Shown: positions 16,701-25,166, counted from the stretch's first letter. The stretch: DNA of 59,923 nt from Gemmobacter lutimaris (GCF_003570715.1 NZ_QXXQ01000021.1:1-59923), one strand, 5' to 3'. Numbers and translations: made by a program. The notes: generated from the sequence alone by a model not told the origin.

Positions 16701-18148
16701 AAGAGCTGGAACTCACCGGCGCAAAGCTGATCGACGGCACCGGAAACGCGCTGGACAACCTGATCATCGGCTCGCGCCGCGACAACCTGCTGTCGGGCGG
16801 CGCGGGCGATGACACGCTTCAGGGCGAAGATGGTCGTGACAGGCTTGCGGGCGATGCGGACGACGACCTGCTTTATGGCGGCAAGGGCGATGACACGCTG
16901 GATGGCGGGGCGGGAACGGATACGCTGGATGGCGGCGAGGGCAATGACACCTACCTCATCAACGATGCCGACGACATCATTCTGGAGGCGCTGGACTCCG
17001 GACGCGACGAGGTGCGCACCACGCTGCAAACCCTGACGCTGGCCGCCAATGTCGAGGATCTGGTCTATCTGGGCAACGGCGGGCTGACCGGCACGGGCAA
17101 TGGGCTGGCCAATAGCATGGACGGCGGCGAAGGCGATGACACGCTTTATGGCGGCACGGGCAACGACACGTTGCGTGGTTACGCCGGAAACGACCGTCTG
17201 GAGGGCGGCACAGAGGCCGACCTGCTTTATGGCGGCGACGATGCCGACCGGCTGTATGGCGGGGCGGGCAATGACGCGCTGCTCGGTGATACAGGTGATG
17301 ACAGCCTTGCTGGTGGCGCGGGCGATGACCGGCTGTTCGGCGGCACGGGCAATGACACGCTGATCGCGGATGGCGGCACTGATACCCTGCTGGGTGGCAG
17401 CGGCAGCGATTCCTTCGTTCTGTCCGTGAGCGACGCGGTGGCCGGCATAGCCGATCTGACAACAGGCGACACGGTGCAGGTGGCATCCGGCGCCATAGCG
17501 GCGGCGGTCGAGATCACGGCATTTGTCGCAACTTCGGCCACGGTGAACGATGGCACATGTGCCATTTCCACGCGCGCCAGCGGCGGAACGATCGACATGA
17601 CGCTTGCGACGGGCACATCGGGTTTCACGCTGACGGGGCTTGCCGGCAACGACACTTTGTCCGGTAGCACAGCCTCTGACAATCTGTTCGGCGGGTCCGG
17701 GAATGATGTTCTTGTCGCAACTGGCGGCAGAGACATCCTGACAGGCGGCGCCGGAAGCGATACATTCGTCTTTGCCTCGTCAGGGCATCATCACGTTATC
17801 ACTGACTACTCGGCGCTTCAAAACGACAGGGTGGATCTTTCCGCCCTTGGGTTGTCGCTAACGACGGTTGGCGCGGCCAAAACCGTGACGGCGCAGGAAT
17901 TGTATCAACTGTCAGGCGATCTGAGCGACGCAAGCGATGCGGCGGTTGTTTCCGACGCATTGAACAACAGCGGAACGATATGGACATCTGCAAATGCGAC
18001 GGCCTGGGTTCTGGCACAGGACAACACGGGCAGCAGCCTGTTTCGATGGGATGAAGTCTCTGCAAGCGACGGGGCCAGCGCGAGCGAACTCACAATGGTC
18101 GTGCGTCTCGAAAATGTGGCCATGAGTGATCTGTGGCTTCTGCTCTGA
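13799..18148 (+). CDS. RTX calcium-binding protein with Calx-beta domain
   Basis: A 1449-residue secreted-type protein without an N-terminal signal peptide. Glycine/aspartate nonapeptide repeats (GGxGxDxLx; for example GGAGNDTLDGGDG) occur in many blocks from about residue 25 to 1220, binding calcium as parallel beta-rolls. At about residues 658-780 a Calx-beta domain interrupts them (ALRVVEGTDG to ITVVIANDD). The last 150 residues have a final RTX block and a C-terminal region as expected for type I secretion signals. No toxin or protease domain is visible, so an adhesin or matrix protein is more likely than a cytolysin. A good ribosome site (AAAGGA) precedes the ATG. No type I exporter is encoded in this window. 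Confidence 0.9.
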   Translation: MTLDHRFRFPALLPLTAAANLFNGTSADDSIDGLAGNDTLHGDAGADALMGGAGYDLVQGGAGDDLLAGGAGNDTLDGGDGFDLVSYAESETGVWISLSRRSAQAQSDQGRDVLIGIEGIIGSTADDHLRGDAGANLLVGNDGNDLLEGGNGDDTLWGGEGNDTITGGSGTDTATYADISADLTIDLGISKAQETGAGRDILSGIEVLIGGAGNDRLTGGRGNERLEGGAGNDSLDGAAGDNTLMGGLGDDVYRIRAASEVVFELPDQGRDTILSSTSLTLISEVENLELLGIRSLKGTGNTLDNTITGNGSANVLSGLEGNDSLYGGGGLDKLYGGDGDDLLVIGAGSDLVDGGDGADTASFAGETAGVRVDLSAATVVVGTASGNDTLRGIEHLIGGDGGDTLTGDAEGNSLDGGAGADSLAGGLGADSLYGGGGNDTLTGGAGNDSLAGGAGFDVAVFADGYVEGCVSWNATADSFVVTTSEGTDQVTEVERFSFAGTLFGADEFRATRLTDGADNFTGTTGNDRVLGFAGSDTISGLAGDDSIDSGAGDDSLSGGSGNDSLSGGNGDDTLDAGGGNDLLYGGDGDDRLIAGAGNSTVMGGAGTDTVVFDFALAQASFAYGDGLFTVLGPNGMTHVGEVENFSFSDAPSVNRRPLLTVPDKTALRVVEGTDGAPTSVVVHLTLETAATATESLSWNVTSGSAGLTAGDFATAGGVALTDLPAGTITFEIGETSATITLWLLPDSQPEEEESFTLNLNAADPRLLLTQNRITVVIANDDATLLGPGADLFTGTAVDDRTNGGAGKDTLRGMGGNDYLLGGDGNDSIDGGDGDDTVVGGTGNDTLIGGKGNDTLTYAQSAGNVTVNLSRSAAQSTGVDGRDRINGFETLIGGLGNDSLTGTSAANRIEGGQGADTLDGNGADDTLVGGGGDDVFIVDSVLDQVIEAADGGKDRVLSEISWVLGDNLEELELTGAKLIDGTGNALDNLIIGSRRDNLLSGGAGDDTLQGEDGRDRLAGDADDDLLYGGKGDDTLDGGAGTDTLDGGEGNDTYLINDADDIILEALDSGRDEVRTTLQTLTLAANVEDLVYLGNGGLTGTGNGLANSMDGGEGDDTLYGGTGNDTLRGYAGNDRLEGGTEADLLYGGDDADRLYGGAGNDALLGDTGDDSLAGGAGDDRLFGGTGNDTLIADGGTDTLLGGSGSDSFVLSVSDAVAGIADLTTGDTVQVASGAIAAAVEITAFVATSATVNDGTCAISTRASGGTIDMTLATGTSGFTLTGLAGNDTLSGSTASDNLFGGSGNDVLVATGGRDILTGGAGSDTFVFASSGHHHVITDYSALQNDRVDLSALGLSLTTVGAAKTVTAQELYQLSGDLSDASDAAVVSDALNNSGTIWTSANATAWVLAQDNTGSSLFRWDEVSASDGASASELTMVVRLENVAMSDLWLLL

Positions 18149-18476
18149 TCTCTCGCGTCAGGCGGTGCGAGCGGGATCGCTAAGAAGACTGCTCCGGGCA
18201 CCGGACGTAACAGGTGGTGACCCGTCGCCAGGCTTTGGCGCGGTCGCAACCGCATCGCCGGGAAGGTGACCCGGCCGAATCGGTCAACCCTACCGAAGCC
18301 GCCCGCCTGTCGGGCGTCTGAGTCCGGTTTTCCCTGCCCGAGCCGGGGAGCGGAGAATGATCCCCTCTTTTCACGACAAACTTTGACGTGATTATTTCGT
18401 TGCTTTTATCTACCAACTCTGTCGTGATTATGGTCATGGAGGCCATGCGCCTCTGACACGAACAGGAGGCCTTGCC
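18149..18476. promoter_or_regulatory. Intergenic region with promoter-proximal direct repeats
   Basis: This 328-bp gap lies between the RTX gene and the sulfate operon. Near its right end TGACGTGATTAT (18384-18395) and TGTCGTGATTAT (18420-18431) form an imperfect 12-base direct repeat, 36 bp apart and so on nearly the same helix face if the pitch is about 10.5 bp. They lie 45-90 bp before the first sulfate gene, fitting activator sites. The left part has GC-rich hairpins (for example GCCCGCCTGTCGGGC near 18300) but no poly-T terminator. I could not match a known riboswitch. Confidence 0.4.
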
Positions 18477-19607
18477 GTGATCCATACCGTTTTCGTCTCG
18501 TCCCATGTCCTGGCTCAGGGGCCGTTGATCGAACGGCTGCCCGATGGCCGCCTGCTGATCGAAGCCGGGGGCCACAAGATTGCGGGGCATCCCCTGCCGC
18601 GCAAGACCGCGCGTGGCTGGAAGGCCGTGATTGCGGCGGCGTTGATCGGGCTCGGCGGGCTGACCCTGGGCACCCCTCATGCGCAGGCCGACACGCTGCT
18701 GAATGTCAGCTACGACCCGACCCGCGAATTCTACCGCGAATACAACGCCTGGTTCACCGACTGGTGGGTGGCGCAGGGCAACCCGGTGCCGACGATCCAG
18801 ACTTCGCATGGTGGATCGGGCGCACAGGCGCGGGCCGTGATCGACGGGCTGGAGGCACAGGTGGTCACGCTCGCGCTGGCCTCTGACATCGACCAGATCG
18901 CGGCGCGCTCTGACCTGATCCCCGAGGATTGGCAGGCGCGGCTGCCCCACAACGCCTCGCCCTATACCTCGACCATCGTGTTTCTGGTGCGCGAAGGGAA
19001 CCCGAAAGGCATCAAGGACTGGGATGACCTGACCGCCGAAGGGGTAGAGGTAATCACCCCGAACCCCAAGACATCGGGCGGCGCGCGGTGGAACTACCTT
19101 GCCGCCTGGGGCTATGCAGAACGCAACGGGCTGGACCCGCGCGCGTTCGTCGGCGCGCTTTATCGCAACGTGCCCGTGCTGGACACTGGCGCACGCGGAT
19201 CGACGACGACCTTCGCGCAGCGCGGCATCGGCGACGTGCTGCTGGCATGGGAAAACGAAGCTTATCTGGCGCTGGCCGAACTGGGCGAAGACCAGTTCGA
19301 CATTGTGGTGCCCTCGGTTTCCGTGCTGGCCGAGCCGCCCGTGGCGCTGGTCGATGGCCACCTTACGGATACGAACGGCGCGCTGGCGACGGCCTATCTG
19401 GAGCAGCTTTACAGTCCTGAGGCGCAGGCCATGGCATTGCGCCATTACTACCGCGCCTGGGACACCTCGGCCGCCGATCCGGCAGACGTGGCCCGGTTCC
19501 CGGAGGTCGAGCGGTTGTCGATCGCCGATTTCGGTGGATGGGCTGCGGTGCAGCCCGAGCATTTCGGTGACGGTGGTATCTTCGACCAGATCTATCAGGC
19601 GCAGTGA
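18477..19607 (+). CDS. Sulfate ABC transporter substrate-binding protein
   Basis: A 376-residue periplasmic binding protein of the sulfate/thiosulfate family: LLNVSYDPTREFYREYNAWF, TSHGGSGAQARAVIDGLEA, VTLALASDID, PKTSGGARWNYLAAWGYA and LLAWENEAYLALAE are typical. The mature part begins after HAQA at about residue 71. Oddly, the cleavable-looking hydrophobic stretch (AVIAAALIGLGGLTLG) is preceded by some 50 extra residues (start MIHTVFVSSHVLAQGPLIER) with no internal Met that would give a normal signal peptide. The GTG at 18477 has an AGGAGG seven bases upstream, so the long form seems genuinely translated. The gene is first in the operon with the permeases and ATPase. Confidence 0.9.
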   Translation: MIHTVFVSSHVLAQGPLIERLPDGRLLIEAGGHKIAGHPLPRKTARGWKAVIAAALIGLGGLTLGTPHAQADTLLNVSYDPTREFYREYNAWFTDWWVAQGNPVPTIQTSHGGSGAQARAVIDGLEAQVVTLALASDIDQIAARSDLIPEDWQARLPHNASPYTSTIVFLVREGNPKGIKDWDDLTAEGVEVITPNPKTSGGARWNYLAAWGYAERNGLDPRAFVGALYRNVPVLDTGARGSTTTFAQRGIGDVLLAWENEAYLALAELGEDQFDIVVPSVSVLAEPPVALVDGHLTDTNGALATAYLEQLYSPEAQAMALRHYYRAWDTSAADPADVARFPEVERLSIADFGGWAAVQPEHFGDGGIFDQIYQAQ

Positions 19608-19608
19608 C

Positions 19609-20460
19609 ATGACCACGCGCCCCTTCACCCTGCGCAATCCCACCCCGATGCCGGGGTGGGGCCTGTCTTTCGGGATCATGGTCACGATGCTGTCCGTCAT
19701 CGTGCTGATGCCCATGGCCGTGCTCTTGTGGCGCGGTTTTGCGAGCTTCGGTGCGGCCGAGATGTGGGCGGTGGTGAACCGCCCCCGAGTCTGGTCGGCG
19801 CTGGCACTGTCATTCCGTGCGGCGCTTGTAGCATCGCTGTTCAACCTGATCTTCGGCGTCCTGCTGGCCTGGGTGCTGGTGCGTTACCGCTTCCCCGGCA
19901 AGCGGCTGATCGATGCCGCGGTGGACCTGCCCTTTGCCCTGCCCACCGCCGTGGCAGGCATTGCCCTGACGGCGATCTATGCCCCGAACGGGGTGCTGGG
20001 CACCCCGATCAGCGAAGTATTCGGCGTCCGCGTGGCCTACACCGAACCGGGCATCTGGATCGCGCTGATCTTTGTGGGCCTGCCCTTCGTCGTGCGGACC
20101 GTCCAGCCCGTCATCGAGGAAATCGACCGCGAGACCGAGGAGGCCAGCGCCACGCTCGGCGCCAGCCGCCTGCGCACGCTGAACCATGTGGTCCTGCCCA
20201 TGCTCGCGCCCGCCGCGCTGACGGGGTTTGCGTTGGCGCTCGCCCGGTCGGTGGGGGAATACGGGTCGGTCATCTTCATCGCGGGCAACCTGCCGAACGT
20301 GACCGAGATTGCGCCGCTGCTGATCGTCATCCGTCTGGAGGAGTTCGACTATGACGGTGCCGTCGCCATCGCCATCGCAATGCTGGCGATCTCGTTCACC
20401 CTGCTTCTGGCCATCAACCTTATCCAGATCTGGAGCCGCCGCCGCATGGGCGCAGTGTGA
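19609..20460 (+). CDS. cysT: Sulfate ABC transporter permease, CysT/CysU type
   Basis: A 283-residue inner-membrane permease with about six hydrophobic helices and the cytoplasmic EAA loop that contacts the ATPase (EASATLGASRLRTLNHVVLPML). The motif YRFPGKRLIDAAVDLPFALPTAVAGI is shortened here but typical of CysT/CysU. ATG 19609 follows the binding-protein stop by one base, so the genes are coupled. With the CysW-type partner it forms the heterodimeric channel for sulfate or thiosulfate uptake. Confidence 0.92.
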   Translation: MTTRPFTLRNPTPMPGWGLSFGIMVTMLSVIVLMPMAVLLWRGFASFGAAEMWAVVNRPRVWSALALSFRAALVASLFNLIFGVLLAWVLVRYRFPGKRLIDAAVDLPFALPTAVAGIALTAIYAPNGVLGTPISEVFGVRVAYTEPGIWIALIFVGLPFVVRTVQPVIEEIDRETEEASATLGASRLRTLNHVVLPMLAPAALTGFALALARSVGEYGSVIFIAGNLPNVTEIAPLLIVIRLEEFDYDGAVAIAIAMLAISFTLLLAINLIQIWSRRRMGAV

Positions 20461-20468
20461 GAGACATC

Positions 20469-21347
20469 ATGACCGATACCCTGACCATTCCCTCCCGCCC
20501 CCGCGCGTTCCGCCCGGCAACGACAGAGCCACCTGTCATAAGACGGGTGCTGATCGGCGTCTGCCTCGTGGTGCTGACGGTCCTTCTGTTCGCCCCCCTG
20601 ATCGCGGTGTTCGATGAGGCGCTGCGGCAAGGTTGGGCCTTTGCCATCGCCTCGCTGTCGGAATCCGATGCGCAATCGGCGATCCGGCTCACGCTGATGG
20701 TGGCGGCCATCGTCGTGCCGGTGAATGCCGCCTTCGGCATTGCAGCGGCCTGGGCAATCACGAAATTCGACTGGCGCGGCAAGGCCTGGGTGATCACCTT
20801 GATCGACCTGCCTTTTTCGGTTTCGCCGGTCGTGGCGGGCCTGCTGTTCGTGCTGATGTTCGGCGCGAACTCGGCGGTTGGTGCGTGGCTGGTCGCAAGC
20901 GGCTTTCCCATCGTCTCCGCCCTGCCGGGGATCGTGCTGGCGACGCTGTTCATCACCTTCCCCTTCGTCGCGCGCGAGTTGATCCCCGTCATGCTGGAAC
21001 AGGGCCGCGCCGAGGAGGAGGCCGCGCTGACCCTCGGCGCGAGCGGTTGGCGCACCTTCCTGACCGTCACCCTGCCAAACATCCGCTGGGCGCTGCTGTA
21101 TGGCGTGCTGCTGTGCAACGCCCGCGCCATGGGCGAATTCGGCGCGGTCGCGGTCGTCTCGGGCAAGATCCGTGGCCAGACCACCACCATGCCGCTGATG
21201 ATCGAGATGTTCTACAACGAATACCTCTCAGTCGCGGCCTTCACGATGGCGGCGCTGCTGGCGCTTCTCGCCTTCGTCACCCTGACGCTCAAGACGGCTC
21301 TGGAATGGCGCTACGCCGACCAGCTGGCCGCATCCCACCGCCATTGA
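20469..21347 (+). CDS. cysW: Sulfate ABC transporter permease, CysW type
   Basis: A 292-residue inner-membrane permease. It has the CysW features [35 protein letters not shown] and a cytoplasmic EAA loop ([20 protein letters not shown]), then [17 protein letters not shown] and a conserved YNEY segment. I prefer the ATG at 20469, eight bases after the CysT stop, to an in-frame GTG at 20457 that overlaps it. It pairs with CysT and is energised by the ATPase encoded 11 bp downstream. Confidence 0.92.
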   Translation: MTDTLTIPSRPRAFRPATTEPPVIRRVLIGVCLVVLTVLLFAPLIAVFDEALRQGWAFAIASLSESDAQSAIRLTLMVAAIVVPVNAAFGIAAAWAITKFDWRGKAWVITLIDLPFSVSPVVAGLLFVLMFGANSAVGAWLVASGFPIVSALPGIVLATLFITFPFVARELIPVMLEQGRAEEEAALTLGASGWRTFLTVTLPNIRWALLYGVLLCNARAMGEFGAVAVVSGKIRGQTTTMPLMIEMFYNEYLSVAAFTMAALLALLAFVTLTLKTALEWRYADQLAASHRH

Positions 21348-21358
21348 TGGAGACCGCC

Positions 21359-22078
21359 ATGAATATCGAGATCGAAGACATCGCCAAGCAGTTCGGCGCA
21401 ACCGCCGCGCTGCACCCCGTATCGCTCTTCATCCCTTCGGGCACGTTGGTCGCGCTGCTGGGGCCCTCCGGTTCCGGCAAGACAACGCTTCTGCGTATAC
21501 TGGGAGGGCTGGAATTTCCCTCCACGGGCCGCGTCCTGTTCGATGGCACGGACGCCACCGGCCTGACGGTGCAGGACCGGCGTGCGGGTTTCGTGTTTCA
21601 GTCTTATGCGCTCTTCCGGCACATGACTGTGTTCGACAATATCGCCTACGGCCTGCGTGCGCGGTCTCGCAAGTCGCGCCCCGCAGCGGCCGAGATCGCC
21701 CGGCGGGTGAACAAGCTTCTCGATCTGATCAAGCTGCCAGACATCGGCGCGCGCTACCCCAGCCAGTTGTCGGGCGGCCAGCGGCAGCGCGTGGCGCTTG
21801 CCCGTGCGCTGGCGATCGAACCGCGGATGCTGCTTCTCGACGAACCCTTCGGCGCGCTGGATGCGAAGGTGCGCAAGGAACTGCGCCAGGGGCTGCGCGA
21901 CATCCATGACACCACGGGCCTGACCACCATCTTCGTGACCCACGATCAGGACGAAGCGATGGAACTGGCCGATCTGGTGGTCGTCATGTCGATGGGCCGC
22001 ATCGAACAGGTAGGCAAGCCCGAAGACATCCGCGCCCGACCGAAAACGCCCTTCGTGCGCGAGTTCATCACGGCATGA
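21359..22078 (+). CDS. cysA: Sulfate ABC transporter ATP-binding protein (short form)
   Basis: A 239-residue ATPase with Walker A (GPSGSGKTT, about residues 37-45), Q loop ([14 protein letters not shown]), signature (LSGGQRQR), Walker B ([13 protein letters not shown]) and H loop ([13 protein letters not shown]). It stops soon after the nucleotide-binding domain (ending [13 protein letters not shown]), whereas most CysA proteins run to about 330-360 residues with a C-terminal regulatory domain. Loss of that domain could remove an inhibition point. It overlaps the regulator gene by 4 bp (ATGA), so both are on one transcript. Confidence 0.92.
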   Translation: MNIEIEDIAKQFGATAALHPVSLFIPSGTLVALLGPSGSGKTTLLRILGGLEFPSTGRVLFDGTDATGLTVQDRRAGFVFQSYALFRHMTVFDNIAYGLRARSRKSRPAAAEIARRVNKLLDLIKLPDIGARYPSQLSGGQRQRVALARALAIEPRMLLLDEPFGALDAKVRKELRQGLRDIHDTTGLTTIFVTHDQDEAMELADLVVVMSMGRIEQVGKPEDIRARPKTPFVREFITA

Positions 22079-22551
22079 GCGAGGCGATTCCCCTCGACCG
22101 GATCGACCGGCGCATTCTGCACGAGTTGATGCGCGACGCGACCCTGCCGGTATCGCAACTGGCCGAGCGGGTGGGCCTGTCGCAGACTCCCTGCTGGAAA
22201 CGGGTGCAAAAGCTTGAGGCGGCCGGGGTCATCACCGGCCGCGTCGCCATCGTTGACCCCGCCGCCATCGGCCTCGGCCTCACCGTCTTCGTCGAGATTG
22301 ATGCCGCCGACCACACCCCGGAGTGGAGAGCGGCCTTTGCCACCGTTGTGGCGGATTATGCGGAAATCGTGGAAGTCCACCGAATGGCGGGCGAGGTCGA
22401 TTATCTTCTCAAGGTCGTGGTTGGTGACATGGCCGCTTACGATGCCTTCTATCTGGACCTGACAAGGCGCTTGGTGTGCCGCAATGTGACCTCGAAGTTC
22501 TCGATGGAGCGGACGAAGGCCATGACCGCGCTGCCGATTGATACGAACTGA
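22075..22551 (+). CDS. Lrp/AsnC-family transcriptional regulator
   Basis: A 158-residue regulator with an N-terminal winged helix-turn-helix ([31 protein letters not shown] is shortened here to its key positions: the recognition helix is near [14 protein letters not shown]) and a C-terminal RAM ligand-binding domain ([18 protein letters not shown], then DAFYLDL). It is translationally coupled to the ATPase gene, so its ligand may be a sulfur amino acid and its target this operon. That role is inferred from position. The following 22552-22668 holds no gene and no convincing terminator. Confidence 0.88.
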   Translation: MSEAIPLDRIDRRILHELMRDATLPVSQLAERVGLSQTPCWKRVQKLEAAGVITGRVAIVDPAAIGLGLTVFVEIDAADHTPEWRAAFATVVADYAEIVEVHRMAGEVDYLLKVVVGDMAAYDAFYLDLTRRLVCRNVTSKFSMERTKAMTALPIDTN

Positions 22552-22668
22552 GCGTAAGTGGGGAACCCCTGCCAGACCCTGTGAAACGCAGACGCGTCGC
22601 GCTGCCCGTTCGATATGCCAATAATCAAGGGCTGACTTTCGGCCAGAAAGAAAAAACCTGACCCATTC

Positions 22669-24012
22669 CTATAGGTTCATTTCGCGTATTCCCGTCGGCG
22701 AGAGTCTTGCCTCAAACCCCGAGTCCCGGCCTTCGCGCGGCGACCTTAGGTCGAGTTGACAGCCTGACCTTTCGGCAATCGTGGCGACGATAGCGAGCCC
22801 AAGACCGCTGCCCCTGCCGTCGGACCTGACACGTTCAAACCTATGCGTCAGCCGCACAAGGTCGTCAGCCGGCACAACCGGGCCGTCGTTGGCGACGACC
22901 AGCGTTCCGTCTGTGCGCAGCGATACCTCGACCGTGGAACCCGGCTGACCGTAGCGCAGGGCGTTCTCGATCAGATTGCGCAGGAGGATCGCGAAGGCGT
23001 CGGGGTCCAGATCCGACAGGATGGCGCTTTCGGGCATGGTCAGCAGGATGCGGCCAGGCCCCGCGACGCGCGCGAGGTCGTCTACGATCAGCCGGGCCAC
23101 CGGGCGAAGGTCGGCGGCCACATCACGGCGCAGGCGGCCCCCCTCGGCGCGCGCCAGTTGCAGCAGGCGTTCGGAAAGCCGTGTCAGGCGCTTCAGCGTG
23201 GCCTCGATCTCGGCCGCGCGCGCCCTGGCATCGGCATCGCGCGTCTCGGCCTGTAGCCGTTGCGCCTGTGCAATGGCACCGGCCAGCGGTGTGCGCAGTT
23301 CATGTGCGGCGTTCGCGGCAAAACTGCGCTCTGCCTCGAAGGCCGCCTGCAACCGCCCAAGAAGACCGTTCATCGTCTCTGCGAGGGGCGCAATCTCGGT
23401 CGGAAGATCGGCGCTGGCGACCGGGCTGAGGTCGCGCGCGCCGCGCGCCGACAGCCGGTCACGGAACTGGCGCACAGGCGCAAGGCTCGCACGAACGGCC
23501 AGCACGATGGCCAAAAGTGCGATCGGCAGCACGATCAGAAGGGGCAGCCCGAGACCCATCTGGATTTCGCGGGCAACGCTGGCACGATGGTCCAGCGGCT
23601 CGGCCATGGTGATGCGGATCGTGCCTTGCACGGCCTCGTCGCTGTACAGCCGATGCGTCGCCGTCTGGCGGAACCCGATCCCGTCCCATGCCGGAAACGC
23701 GGCCGGGTCTGCGGCATGGGATTGCAGCAGGATGCGCCCCTGATCGTCCCGCACGATATAGGTGAAAAATTCGTCATGCCCGCGAATGGCGGCAAGGCGC
23801 TGGCTGATGCCCGCCTCCTCGCGGTTGAGGATGTCAACGACGGCCAGCGGCAGGATGCGCTGCGCGGTTTCCTGCAGGGCTGAATCGAAAACTTCTTCGA
23901 TCTCGCCCCGCGCAATCAGCGCGGTCACGCTGGCCGCCGCGACCCAAAGCAAAGTCAGCACAATCCCCAGCCAGAGACCGAGCCGCCCCTGAAGGCTGCG
24001 TGGCACCCTCAT
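22669..24012 (-). CDS. Sensor histidine kinase, QseC/TctE type
   Basis: A 447-residue inner-membrane sensor kinase. Two transmembrane helices (about 10-33 and 152-173) bracket a periplasmic domain of some 120 residues, followed by a HAMP-like linker. HisKA has His237 in NAAHELRTPLAGA; the ATPase domain shows NLIENALRYG and a G2 box GSGLGLAIV. Length and order fit the QseC/TctE group. It overlaps the response regulator upstream by 4 bp. The pair is divergent from a PepSY/ApbE redox cluster, a frequent arrangement suggesting that it controls that cluster, perhaps in response to metals or redox state. Confidence 0.92.
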   Translation of the reverse strand: MRVPRSLQGRLGLWLGIVLTLLWVAAASVTALIARGEIEEVFDSALQETAQRILPLAVVDILNREEAGISQRLAAIRGHDEFFTYIVRDDQGRILLQSHAADPAAFPAWDGIGFRQTATHRLYSDEAVQGTIRITMAEPLDHRASVAREIQMGLGLPLLIVLPIALLAIVLAVRASLAPVRQFRDRLSARGARDLSPVASADLPTEIAPLAETMNGLLGRLQAAFEAERSFAANAAHELRTPLAGAIAQAQRLQAETRDADARARAAEIEATLKRLTRLSERLLQLARAEGGRLRRDVAADLRPVARLIVDDLARVAGPGRILLTMPESAILSDLDPDAFAILLRNLIENALRYGQPGSTVEVSLRTDGTLVVANDGPVVPADDLVRLTHRFERVRSDGRGSGLGLAIVATIAERSGCQLDLRSPREGRDSGFEARLSPTGIREMNL

Positions 24013-24668
24013 GCGCGACCCAGACGGTAGCCGAGACCGCGTTCCGTCTCGATCACCTCGGCGCCCAGCTTCTTGCGCAGGCGGCTGACATGCACTTCGA
24101 TCGTGTTGCTTTCGATTTCGGCCCCGAAGGCATAAAGCTTGTCCTCAAGCTGTGCCTTGGACAGAAGCTGGCCGGGCCGGGACAGGAACGCCTCGAAAAG
24201 CGCCCATTCGCGGGCGGTCAGGGCCACGGGGCGGCCTGCCTTGTGAATGCTGCGGGCGGCCAGATCAATCTGCAAGGGCCCATGCGTGACGATGGGATTG
24301 GGGTTGCCCGCATAGCGCCGGGCCACTGATCCGATGCGGGCGGAAAGTTCAGCGAGGTCAAAGGGTTTCACCAGATAGTCGTCGGCGCCCGCATTCAGCC
24401 CCTCGATCCGGTCGCTGATCTGGTCCAGCGCAGTCAGGATGATGACGGGCGTCACATCGCCCTTGGCCCTCAGGCGGCGCAGGAACGGGATACCCCTTCC
24501 ATCGGGCAGCATCAGGTCCAGCAACACAAGGTCAAAGCTTGCCCCGGCCAGCGCATCCCCCGCCGAATCCAGCCGCTGCACCCAGTCTACCGAATGGCCA
24601 TCGGCGGCAATCTGGTCACGCACGGCCGCACCCAGAACCATGTCGTCTTCGATCAGCAATGTGCGCAT
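24009..24668 (-). CDS. OmpR-family response regulator
   Basis: A 219-residue response regulator. The receiver has the acidic pair in LLIEDD, the phospho-acceptor Asp51 (LVLLDLMLPDG) and the conserved Lys in YLVKPFDLAEL. The C-terminal winged helix (LTAREWALFEAFLSRPGQLL and VHVSRLRKKLG) is of the OmpR/PhoB type. The ATG at 24668 begins the conserved MRTLLIEDD; longer in-frame readings upstream are not homologous-looking. It is co-transcribed with the kinase and divergent from the PepSY gene, with a likely operator in between. Confidence 0.93.
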   Translation of the reverse strand: MRTLLIEDDMVLGAAVRDQIAADGHSVDWVQRLDSAGDALAGASFDLVLLDLMLPDGRGIPFLRRLRAKGDVTPVIILTALDQISDRIEGLNAGADDYLVKPFDLAELSARIGSVARRYAGNPNPIVTHGPLQIDLAARSIHKAGRPVALTAREWALFEAFLSRPGQLLSKAQLEDKLYAFGAEIESNTIEVHVSRLRKKLGAEVIETERGLGYRLGRA

Positions 24669-24752
24669 GGTCTTCTGCCGTCCCTTCAGGCCCCGGTTGG
24701 TTTGCTTCTGCCCCTCTCTCCTGACAGCAGGCTGAAGCTTTGGATCAGCCGT

Positions 24753-24773
24753 CTTCAGGCTGCCGTAAGCTTC
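24753..24773. promoter_or_regulatory. Candidate operator of the OmpR-type regulator
   Basis: The divergent promoter gap (24669-24820) contains CTTCAGGCTGCCGTAAGC, with TCAGG and GTAAG elements spaced like sites of QseB/TctD-type regulators, and a related CAGGCTGAAGC at 24728-24738. Position 50-70 bp before the PepSY gene fits an activator site. The family consensus is recalled, not computed. Confidence 0.4.
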
Positions 24774-24820
24774 GGCGTGCATCACATCATCCAGACTGGC
24801 CGTAACCCGGAGTGTGGCCC

Positions 24821-25129
24821 ATGCGAAAGACCCTGACAATTCTTGTGTTTCTGGCAACCCTGCCTGCCGGTGCTGCCCTCGCTGACGATGATTGCTTCGT
24901 GCCGATGGCCGATTGGCAGCCGCGCGAGGCCGTGACCCGGTTTGCCACCGCACAAGGCTGGGACGTGCGCCGGATCAGGATCGACGACGGCTGCTACGAG
25001 ATTGATGGCCGCGACGCGCAAGGCCGCGCGATCGAGGTCAAGCTGCATCCCGGCACGCTCCAGATCGTCGAGTTCGAATTCGAGAATGACGATCACGGCA
25101 ATGAACGCAAAAGACCGGAAAATGACTGA
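24821..25129 (+). CDS. Small exported PepSY-domain protein
   Basis: A 102-residue exported protein: signal peptide (LTILVFLATLPAGAALA) then a single PepSY-type fold (WQPREAVTRFATAQGWDVRRI, CYEIDGRDAQGRAIEVKLHPGTLQIVEFE). Such proteins often accompany two-component pairs and redox systems. An in-frame GTG at 24812 is possible, but the ATG at 24821 gives the better signal peptide. It is followed by a strong terminator at 25167-25196, so it may be transcribed alone as the first, most regulated unit. Confidence 0.75.
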   Translation: MRKTLTILVFLATLPAGAALADDDCFVPMADWQPREAVTRFATAQGWDVRRIRIDDGCYEIDGRDAQGRAIEVKLHPGTLQIVEFEFENDDHGNERKRPEND

Positions 25130-25166
25130 CCCTGTTCCCCGACCACCTGTCCCTCGTGGTCCGACT

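Noticed and set aside
14747-17029. Several long minus-strand frames opposite the RTX gene
   Set aside because: They mirror the Gly/Asp repeats of the plus strand and have the repetitive composition expected of shadows.
13840-18100. Tandem RTX repeats considered as a CRISPR-like array
   Set aside because: The repeats are coding nonapeptides of variable spacing without constant repeat-spacer structure; no cas genes are present.
18180-18360. GC-rich hairpins between the RTX gene and the sulfate operon considered as a riboswitch
   Set aside because: No conserved core of a SAM, cobalamin or molybdenum-cofactor riboswitch could be recognised, and the hairpins have no terminator-like T run.
18180-19844. 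Long minus-strand open frame opposite the sulfate-binding protein gene
   Set aside because: It is a shadow of the high-GC coding strand; its sequence has no domain, and the plus strand encodes a clear binding protein.
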